Shown piece by piece: positions 1 to 5,684 of a stretch of DNA of 7,148 nucleotides. Position 1 is the first letter of the stretch; every line of letters begins with the position of its first letter. Origin of the DNA: Flavobacteriaceae bacterium (GTDB lineage: Bacteria; Bacteroidota; Bacteroidia; Flavobacteriales; Flavobacteriaceae); NCBI GenBank assembly GCA_030633225.1, contig DAOVTF010000099.1, forward strand, positions 1-7,148, read 5' to 3'. The notes beneath the pieces are model-generated. The model was not told where the DNA came from. It made no database searches and saw only the letters and a list, made by a program, of their open reading frames with translations. The position numbers and the translations under genes were made by a program.

Positions 1-674
1 CTTAAAGAAATAATTCTTTCATTATTATATTTTAAAAATCCATCATTTGCAAATAATAAAAATGATTTTGATAATTCTTCACAGGTCATTTCTATAGAAC
101 ACATATGATAGTAAAAATCAAGAACTTCATCAATTTCATTTTTAATATTATTAAAGGATTTCATCAAATTGACATGAGCAGCATTGGTGTACCCGTTTTC
201 CTTTTCTGAATTAATTACTTTTAAATTAAAATTGATATCATTATTATTTGCTAATTTTCTAACAAAGGCCAATAATTCTTCTTTAGGATTTTTTAATTTA
301 CTGATTAGTATATCACAAACGACCAAAGCACCTGAATTGATAAACGGATTGCGTGGAATTCCCCTTTCGAACTCCAACTGGACCAGGGAGTTAAAAGGAT
401 CGCCCGAAGGTTCAACACCAATACGTTTCCAAATCTTTTCACCTACTTCCTTTAATGCTAGAGTTAAAGCAAAAACCTTAGAAATACTTTGAATAGAAAA
501 TTTTTCTTGATAATCACCAGCACCAAAGCTTTCGCAGGATATAGTTAATAAATTAATACCGAATTTATTGGGATTAATTTTTTTCAATTCTGGAATATAA
601 GAAGCAACTTTACCTTTATTTACTTCCTTTTTATATTTGAGATGTAAATCATCAATTATTTTTTGATAATCCAT
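1..674 (-). CDS. glsA: Glutaminase (beta-lactamase-fold type), partial, C-terminus off the left edge
   Basis: Cytoplasmic enzyme that hydrolyses L-glutamine to L-glutamate and ammonia. Reading the complement from ATG at 672-674 gives 224 codons without a stop before the window ends; family members are about 300-310 residues, so roughly the last quarter is missing. The serine-hydrolase motif is S63-I-S-K66 within FSIQSISKVF. The substrate-pocket segment RGIPRNPFINSGA (residues 104-116) is present, with N113 at the conserved Asn, followed by E157 and N164 (SEKENGYTNAA) and Y188/Y189 before CSIEMTCEEL. These are the family's usual landmarks in order. There is no signal peptide. The family more often shows Asn-Ala-Gly where this has Asn-Ser-Gly, and Arg-Asn-Ala-Ala where this has Thr-Asn-Ala-Ala. 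The gene is divergent from the peptidase operon and has its own candidate promoter. I am sure of the family; catalytic roles are carried over by motif position. Confidence 0.95.
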   Translation of the reverse strand, partial: MDYQKIIDDLHLKYKKEVNKGKVASYIPELKKINPNKFGINLLTISCESFGAGDYQEKFSIQSISKVFALTLALKEVGEKIWKRIGVEPSGDPFNSLVQLEFERGIPRNPFINSGALVVCDILISKLKNPKEELLAFVRKLANNNDINFNLKVINSEKENGYTNAAHVNLMKSFNNIKNEIDEVLDFYYHMCSIEMTCEELSKSFLLFANDGFLKYNNERIISL

Positions 675-693
675 TATTTTATATTTGAGAAAG

Positions 694-727
694 CAAAATT
701 ATGTTTAATAGATTAAAAAGTAACAAA
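694..727 (-). promoter_or_regulatory. Candidate Bacteroidota-type promoter of glsA
   Basis: Read on the minus strand, TTTG (complement of 724-727) is followed after 22 bp by TAATTTTG (complement of 694-701). This is a perfect match to the Bacteroidota -7 consensus TAnnTTTG with a TTTG -33 element, and the spacing is at the long end of what flavobacterial promoters allow. Transcription would start near 687-690, giving a leader of only about 13-16 nt before the ATG at 674. That fits the leader-poor, Shine-Dalgarno-free initiation common in this phylum. This is pattern matching only; no start site has been mapped. Confidence 0.55.
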
Positions 728-735
728 GAAGACTC

Positions 736-752
736 ACAATTTTTAAAATTGT
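736..752. repeat. Perfect 8-bp inverted repeat, possible operator
   Basis: ACAATTTT and AAAATTGT form perfect 8-bp arms around a single central T. The repeat sits 33-49 bp before the ATG of the M14 gene and just upstream of the -33 element of the candidate glsA promoter. A short symmetric site in a divergent promoter region is a typical place for a dimeric regulator to bind. The arms are almost all A/T and such palindromes arise easily in this base composition. The spacer is also too short for an RNA hairpin, so a DNA operator is the only role I would consider. Confidence 0.35.
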
Positions 753-784
753 TTATACATTTAATGCATAATTAAAAACAAGAA

Positions 785-3352
785 ATGAAAGCTCACAAGA
801 AAGTATTTATAGTAATTTGTATTATCTTTTTCTCAATTCAGGTCAATTCACAAAACTACTACTTTGAAGAATATCAACCTTTTAATAAGAAAATTCCGAG
901 TCCTGAAGAATTTTTAGGTTATCCAATTGGCGAATATCATACCCGTCATGACTTGGTCGTAGCTTATATGGTAAAATTAGCCGAATTATCTGATAAAGCT
1001 ACATTAATGGTATATGGTAAGACAAATGAGAATAGAAAATTAACAATGTTAACGATTACTTCATTAGAAAATCATAAAAATTTTGACGCTATTAAGAAAA
1101 AACATTTGCAAGTAGTTGATGTAAATACAAATATTACTGATTTTTCTAATCTACCTATTTTTATTAATTTGGCTTATGGAGTGCATGGGAATGAGCCATC
1201 AAGTACCGAGGCCGCAATGCTAACTGCATACACATTGATTGCTTCAGAAAACACAAAAGTGAAAGAGTATTTAAAGGAGACTGTAATTTTTTTGGATCCG
1301 ACAATTAATCCAGATGGTAGAGATCGTCATACCAATTGGGCAAATACTTTTAGAGGAAGTCCTTTAATAGCCGATAAAAATGATATTGAACACAATGAAG
1401 GTTGGCCAAGAGGTAGAACGAATCATTATTGGTTTGATTTGAATAGAGATCTGTTATTGGCGGTGCAACCTGAAAGTAATGCAAGATTAAAATGGTATCA
1501 TGAATGGTATCCAAATGTAGTAACTGATTTTCATGAAATGGGTACAAGTAGTACCTATTTTTTCGAACCAAAAAACATGTCTGCTTCGCTAAATCCGGTA
1601 ACGCCAAAAGAAAATTACACAACCTTAAATAATTTATTTGCCGAACAGTTTTCTGCCGATTTGGATAAAATTGGCTCTTTGTATTTTACTGGAGAACAAT
1701 ATGATGCAACATATCCTGGTTATGGTTCCACTTATATGGATTTACAAGGATCATTAGCCCTTTTGTTTGAACAAGCTAGCTCAAGAGGTCATTTACAAGA
1801 AACGCCAACAGGTGAAATAAGTTTTCCGTTTACTATTAGAAATCAATACGTTTCTAGTTTTGCTACAATAAAGGCAACGATCAAAAACAAAAATTTGTTA
1901 TACTCTTACCAGAATGATTTTTTCAAAAAATCAATTGAAAAAGCTTCAAAAAGTAAGGTTAAGGGATATGTTTTTGGTGATAATTATGATAAAAATAGAA
2001 CAAAAGCTTTTTTAGATGTTTTACTAAAACATAAAATTAAAGTTTATAGTTTAGATAAGAACCTAGATATAAACAATATAACATTTAAAGCTGGTAATAG
2101 TTATGTTGTTCCAACTAAACAAAATCAGCATTATATGGTTCAAACTTTATTTGAAACCTATGAAAAATATAGAGATAGTGTCTATTACGATGCTTCAGCT
2201 TGGTCATTAGTGAATTTTTACAATATGAAATATAATTCACTAACTAAAATACCTAAATATTCAAATGAAATTACAGTCGAGAATAATAAAATATCATTAG
2301 AAAGTATTCAAAAAAGTGATTATGCTTATTTAATTCCTTGGGATGATTACTACGCTCCTGCAGCTTTATATGCTTTGCAAGATAAAGGATTGATAGTAAA
2401 AACATCATTAAAACCATTTTCTATTTCGGCTAATGGTAAAGACACCAAATTTAATAGAGGAGCATTGCTTATATCTTCAAGCTTACAAGCTATTACAAAG
2501 GATTCGTTGTATTCTATTGTAAATTCTGTTAGTATAAAATATAATCTTCAAGCCTATGGAGTAAATTCTGGTTTTACAAGTAGCGGAAATGGATTGGGTA
2601 GTAGAAGTATTGTAACATTGAAAAAACCAAAAGCAATGATGTTGGTTGAAGGAGGAGTATCATCCTATGAGGCAGGAGAAGTTTGGCATCTTTTTGAACA
2701 AAGAGTGCATATGCCAATTAGTAAAGTTCCTGAAAGGAATTTTTATAGAACGGACTTGAATAAATACAATGTGATTATTATGGTTTCGGGTAATTATAAG
2801 ATGCTTGATAAAAAAAGTAAAGAAAAATTGAAATCTTGGATTTCTCATGGCAATACTTTAATAACTTCGGCTAAGTCAAATGCATGGGCGATTAAAAATA
2901 AAATTGTAGATGAAAGCTTAGTAAAAGTAATTAAAGATAGTTCAAAACAAAATGATAGGATAAATTATGCTGACGCCAGAGGAACAATAGGTAAACAAAG
3001 TATAGGTGGGGCAATTTTTGAAGTAGATCTTGATATTACTCATCCACTAGGATTTGGTTACCATGATAATAAATTGCCGGTTTATAAAAATAATAGTGTG
3101 TTTATAATGCCAAGTAAGAATAAATTTTCAACAGTTGCTAAGTATTCAGAGAGCCCTCATATTGATGGTTATATAACTATAGAAAATTTAGAAAAAATGG
3201 GTAAAGCAGCGTCAATTGTTGTGAGTAAAATGGGAAGTGGGAGAGTAGTAATGTTTGCAGATAATCCTAATTTTAGAGGCTCATGGTATGGTACTAATAA
3301 ATTATTTATGAATGCAGTATTTTTTGGGTCAATTATAAAAACACCAAAGTAA
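785..3352 (+). CDS. Secreted M14 family zinc metallopeptidase, large three-part form
   Basis: Exported zinc carboxypeptidase-like enzyme of peptidase family M14; the substrate is unknown. Residues 1-22 form a signal peptide (KK, hydrophobic core, V-N-S then Q23), so the protein should act in the periplasm or outside. The catalytic domain spans about 40-370. Zinc ligands are H134 and E137 (HGNE) and H250 (DFHEMG). Substrate-carboxylate residues are likely R209 or R211 with N220-R221 (FDLNRD), and the general base is E329 (LLFEQASSRG). NPDGR at 175-179 and the roughly 40-residue insert before DLNR are typical of a Bacteroidota M14 subgroup of similar length. Residues 390-600 are a conserved but unnamed middle region (YDASAW at 468-473). 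From about 615 to the end there is an alpha/beta segment resembling the glutamine-amidotransferase/ThuA fold (VEGG, YNVIIMVSGN), without a catalytic Cys. The only Cys is in the signal peptide. There is no T9SS C-terminal sorting domain. It is the first gene of the operon. Confidence 0.94.
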   Translation: MKAHKKVFIVICIIFFSIQVNSQNYYFEEYQPFNKKIPSPEEFLGYPIGEYHTRHDLVVAYMVKLAELSDKATLMVYGKTNENRKLTMLTITSLENHKNFDAIKKKHLQVVDVNTNITDFSNLPIFINLAYGVHGNEPSSTEAAMLTAYTLIASENTKVKEYLKETVIFLDPTINPDGRDRHTNWANTFRGSPLIADKNDIEHNEGWPRGRTNHYWFDLNRDLLLAVQPESNARLKWYHEWYPNVVTDFHEMGTSSTYFFEPKNMSASLNPVTPKENYTTLNNLFAEQFSADLDKIGSLYFTGEQYDATYPGYGSTYMDLQGSLALLFEQASSRGHLQETPTGEISFPFTIRNQYVSSFATIKATIKNKNLLYSYQNDFFKKSIEKASKSKVKGYVFGDNYDKNRTKAFLDVLLKHKIKVYSLDKNLDINNITFKAGNSYVVPTKQNQHYMVQTLFETYEKYRDSVYYDASAWSLVNFYNMKYNSLTKIPKYSNEITVENNKISLESIQKSDYAYLIPWDDYYAPAALYALQDKGLIVKTSLKPFSISANGKDTKFNRGALLISSSLQAITKDSLYSIVNSVSIKYNLQAYGVNSGFTSSGNGLGSRSIVTLKKPKAMMLVEGGVSSYEAGEVWHLFEQRVHMPISKVPERNFYRTDLNKYNVIIMVSGNYKMLDKKSKEKLKSWISHGNTLITSAKSNAWAIKNKIVDESLVKVIKDSSKQNDRINYADARGTIGKQSIGGAIFEVDLDITHPLGFGYHDNKLPVYKNNSVFIMPSKNKFSTVAKYSESPHIDGYITIENLEKMGKAASIVVSKMGSGRVVMFADNPNFRGSWYGTNKLFMNAVFFGSIIKTPK

Positions 3353-3378
3353 AAAACAACTTTAAATAAAAATATAAA

Positions 3379-4620
3379 ATGAAATCAAAGCTTAAAAATA
3401 CAGTAAAACTATTTTCTGTGATAGGAATATTTTTTTATTTAAATGCATGTAGTAATTTAAAAGAAATTGATTTTGATATACCTGTAGATACTACGAATAA
3501 AACAATTATAAAACAGGTTAAGCAAACTTATTCGTTAAGAGATTTAGGAATTTTTGCTAGTAATGAATTTGATGGAGCACGTTTAAATGATTTTCAAGTA
3601 AAAAATGACAGTACAGCTTTATTGATAATTAATCCTGAGAATGTACCAATTAATAATAGTGCTTATTATGCATTTAAAACATGGTCAAACACACCTAAAA
3701 CTGTTTATTATGAATTTAAATACCCAAAAGGTTATAGACATAGATACATACCGAAATTAAAAATTAATAACAATTGGAGTGTAATTGATTCAACATCTAT
3801 AATAAAAAAGGATAGCATTGTTACAATTAAATTGAATCTTACCAAAGAACCTATTATAGTTGCTGCTCAAGAAGTTCAATCATCGACTGATGTATTAAAT
3901 TGGTATTCAAATTTATCTAAAAACAAAAAAGATATTGTAACAATTACAAGTGCAGGAAAATCAACTTTGGGTAGAAATTTACCAGTTCTTGATATGGGAT
4001 TGGGAAATAAAAAGGAAAAAGAAGTTGTAGTATTATTAACACGTCAACACCCACCTGAAGTAACAGGTTTTTATGCATATCAATATTTTGTTGAAACTTT
4101 ATTAAATGATTCAGAATTATCTAATAACTTTTTAAGTAAATACAGAGTTTTGGCTTTTCCAATTATGAATCCAGATGGTGTAGATTTAGGCCACTGGCGT
4201 CATAACGCAGGAGGTGTAGATTTGAATAGAGATTGGTCTGTTTATAATCAACCTGAAATAAAACAAACCATAAAATTCATTAATAAAGAACTTAAAAAAA
4301 ATAACTCTAAATTAATATTAGGTTTAGATTTTCATTCTACATGGTATGATGTATTTTATACAAATGATGAGACAGTTAGTACAACACTACCTAAATTTAA
4401 TGAAGACTGGTTTAAAGCTTTAGAAAATAATATACCCAATTATAAAGTAAATGAAGTGCCGGGAAAAAGCACAAAACCGGTTTCTAAGGGTTGGTTTTTA
4501 TATGCTCATAATGCAACGAGTATAACTTATGAGATTGGAGATAAAACACCAAAAGATAGTATTAAATTAATCAGTAAGGTTTCTGCTGAACAAATGATGA
4601 ATATATTATTCAATAAGTAA
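3379..4620 (+). CDS. M14 family zinc carboxypeptidase lipoprotein with CCP-like N-terminal domain
   Basis: Membrane-anchored zinc peptidase of family M14. The N-terminus has a basic start, a hydrophobic core and the lipobox L-N-A-C24, so C24 should be lipidated. Residues 45-160 form a beta-rich domain (FDGARLNDFQV, then YRHRYIPKLKINNNW). It resembles the domain that precedes the catalytic part in cytosolic carboxypeptidases (CCP/Nna1). The catalytic domain covers about 170-410. Zinc ligands are H224 and E227 in HPPE and H319 in DFHS. Substrate residues are R274 (HWRHNAGG) and N283-R284 (DLNRDW) after NPDG at 264-267, and the catalytic Glu is E385 (SITYEIGD). All key residues are present. CCPs usually read HPGE where this has HPPE. 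C24 is the only Cys. CCP relatives often remove C-terminal acidic residues, so acidic or gamma-glutamyl peptides are possible substrates, but this is inference. It lies 26 bp after the first M14 gene and is more AT-rich than the epimerase gene after it. Confidence 0.92.
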   Translation: MKSKLKNTVKLFSVIGIFFYLNACSNLKEIDFDIPVDTTNKTIIKQVKQTYSLRDLGIFASNEFDGARLNDFQVKNDSTALLIINPENVPINNSAYYAFKTWSNTPKTVYYEFKYPKGYRHRYIPKLKINNNWSVIDSTSIIKKDSIVTIKLNLTKEPIIVAAQEVQSSTDVLNWYSNLSKNKKDIVTITSAGKSTLGRNLPVLDMGLGNKKEKEVVVLLTRQHPPEVTGFYAYQYFVETLLNDSELSNNFLSKYRVLAFPIMNPDGVDLGHWRHNAGGVDLNRDWSVYNQPEIKQTIKFINKELKKNNSKLILGLDFHSTWYDVFYTNDETVSTTLPKFNEDWFKALENNIPNYKVNEVPGKSTKPVSKGWFLYAHNATSITYEIGDKTPKDSIKLISKVSAEQMMNILFNK

Positions 4621-4638
4621 ATTAAAATCAATCAAATT

Positions 4639-5682
4639 ATGTTTAAAATCAGCTATCAAACCTATACTCTAAACATGGAACATGTATTTAGAATCGCTAG
4701 AGGGGCGCGCTCTTCAACACCTTTGTTATTAACAGCTATTCAGTTTGAAGATGTAATTGGATATGGTGAAGCATCCATGCCACCGTTATATGGAGAATCA
4801 CATAAATCAGCTATTCGATTTTTGTCAAAAGTCGATCTTTCTGGTTTTAATGATCCTTTTGATATTGAAGGAATGATGAATTATGTTGATAATATTGAAA
4901 AGGGTAATACAGCAGTTAAAGCATCAATCGATATTGCCTTACATGATATTGCGGGAAAAATTGCAGGTAAACCATGTTATCAATTATTTGATTTACCAGG
5001 AGTAAACAGTATTAGTACATCAAAAACAATTAGCATTGATACTCCTGATATTATTAAAGAGAGAACACTTGAAGCTAAAGAATTTCAATTTCTTAAAATA
5101 AAGCTAGGTGGCGATAATGATAGAGAGATAATGGAAGCTGTAAGAAGTGTATCAAACCAACCGCTTTATATTGATGCAAATCAAGGTTGGAAAGATAAAT
5201 CTCAAGCTTTAGAAAATATACATTGGTTAAAAGAGCAGGGTGTAATTTTTGTCGAGCAGCCAATGCCAGTAGCTATGGAAGATGAAATGGCTTGGCTAAA
5301 GTCAAAGAGTCCATTACCGGTTGTTGGGGAGGAAGGAATGCAACGTTTAAAAGATGTTGAAAGGGCAGATAATTTTTACCATGGAATGAGTGTTAAGCTG
5401 GTGAAATCAACAGGATTAAATGAAGGGGTGAAAATGGCAAAACTTGCAAAAAAGAAAGGATTAAAAGTTATGCTTGGGTGTATGTCGGAAACTTCATGTT
5501 TAATTTCAGCAGCCTTTCACCTTGCTTCATTTGCAGATTGGGTTGATCTAGATGGAAATCTTGGTGTAACAAATAATCCATACAAAGGAATAGAAACAAT
5601 AAACGGAAAACTTATCAATAATGATATTCCCGGAATAGGGTTAATTAACCCAGAAATTGCATGGGAAAAGTTAAAGGGTTAA
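4639..5682 (+). CDS. Dipeptide epimerase (enolase superfamily, L-Ala-D/L-Glu epimerase type)
   Basis: Cytoplasmic Mg-dependent enzyme that inverts the alpha carbon of the second residue of a dipeptide. Relatives such as YcjG and YkfB convert L-Ala-D-Glu from murein to L-Ala-L-Glu. The N-terminal capping domain (about 1-115) holds R21-G-A-R24 and YGES (51-54), both also found in YcjG. The barrel carries K153-I-K155 as one acid/base, metal ligands D179 (YIDAN), E206 (FVEQP) and E231 (VVGEEG), and the opposite acid/base K253 (SVKLVKSTGL). GCMSET at 280-285 and D303-L-D305 follow. That DxD binds the dipeptide's amino group and separates dipeptide epimerases from muconate and o-succinylbenzoate enzymes. 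Most relatives have Asp at the third metal position; Glu there occurs in mandelate racemase, so metal binding should survive. No signal peptide; the 347-aa length is normal. It starts 18 bp after the lipoprotein peptidase gene. The exact dipeptide is not settled by motifs; Ala-Glu is the default guess. Confidence 0.92.
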   Translation: MFKISYQTYTLNMEHVFRIARGARSSTPLLLTAIQFEDVIGYGEASMPPLYGESHKSAIRFLSKVDLSGFNDPFDIEGMMNYVDNIEKGNTAVKASIDIALHDIAGKIAGKPCYQLFDLPGVNSISTSKTISIDTPDIIKERTLEAKEFQFLKIKLGGDNDREIMEAVRSVSNQPLYIDANQGWKDKSQALENIHWLKEQGVIFVEQPMPVAMEDEMAWLKSKSPLPVVGEEGMQRLKDVERADNFYHGMSVKLVKSTGLNEGVKMAKLAKKKGLKVMLGCMSETSCLISAAFHLASFADWVDLDGNLGVTNNPYKGIETINGKLINNDIPGIGLINPEIAWEKLKG

Positions 5683-5684
5683 TA
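5683..5684. other. Convergent gene junction without visible terminator
   Basis: The TAA of the epimerase and the TAA of the minus-strand serine hydrolase are separated by 2 bp. I looked at about 50 bp on each side for a GC-containing stem followed by a T-run in either direction and saw none, only A/T runs around 5690-5720. Transcripts from the two sides probably overlap at their 3' ends. Confidence 0.6.

Larger units (their letters stand above)
675..784. promoter_or_regulatory. Divergent intergenic region between glsA and the peptidase operon
   Basis: These 110 bp separate two genes transcribed outward, so they must hold both promoters unless one starts inside a gene. The glsA side is convincing. 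For the plus-strand operon I could not find a full promoter. A perfect -7 match TATATTTG lies at 680-687, but the nearest upstream TTTG (662-665) is only 14 bp away, too close. The partial -7 TACATTTA at 756-763 has no TTG at a suitable distance. The sequence before the ATG at 785 (AAAAACAAGAA) has no Shine-Dalgarno. A perfect inverted repeat lies at 736-752. Confidence 0.6.
785..5682 (+). other. Probable three-gene peptide-processing operon
   Basis: Three plus-strand genes follow with gaps of 26 bp and 18 bp: secreted M14 peptidase, M14 lipoprotein peptidase, dipeptide epimerase. Neither gap contains a hairpin with a T-run or a TAnnTTTG element, so co-transcription is the simplest reading. 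The order runs from exported peptidases to a cytoplasmic enzyme, consistent with one pathway in which peptides are trimmed outside and the dipeptides epimerised inside. The operon status is inferred from spacing and orientation only. Confidence 0.7.

Noticed and set aside
184..492. A 102-codon open frame on the plus strand
   Set aside because: It lies wholly antisense to glsA, whose protein carries all family motifs; the plus-strand product has no recognisable features.
680..687. TATATTTG on the plus strand as -7 element for the peptidase operon
   Set aside because: It matches the consensus perfectly, but the nearest upstream TTTG (662-665) is 14 bp away, shorter than the usual spacing, and the leader would be about 90 nt; not enough to call.
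1350..1622. A 90-codon open frame on the minus strand
   Set aside because: Antisense to the catalytic domain of the large M14 gene, where the plus-strand reading has zinc ligands and other conserved residues.
2660..2848. A 62-codon open frame on the minus strand
   Set aside because: Antisense shadow within the C-terminal region of the large M14 gene, with no supporting motif or start context.
3300..3352. A type IX secretion C-terminal sorting domain on the large M14 protein
   Set aside because: The chain ends in GSIIKTPK directly after the alpha/beta segment, without the beta-sandwich domain and its conserved end motif.
3448..3471. A surface-export signal (LES) after the lipobox cysteine of the M14 lipoprotein
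   Set aside because: Residues after C24 (S-N-L-K-E-I-D) lack the run of acidic residues seen in flavobacterial surface lipoproteins, so outer-face location is not supported.
4639..5682. o-Succinylbenzoate synthase (MenC) or muconate cycloisomerase
   Set aside because: The D303-L-D305 motif and the RGxR/YGES loops are dipeptide-epimerase features, and no menaquinone or aromatic-degradation genes are nearby.
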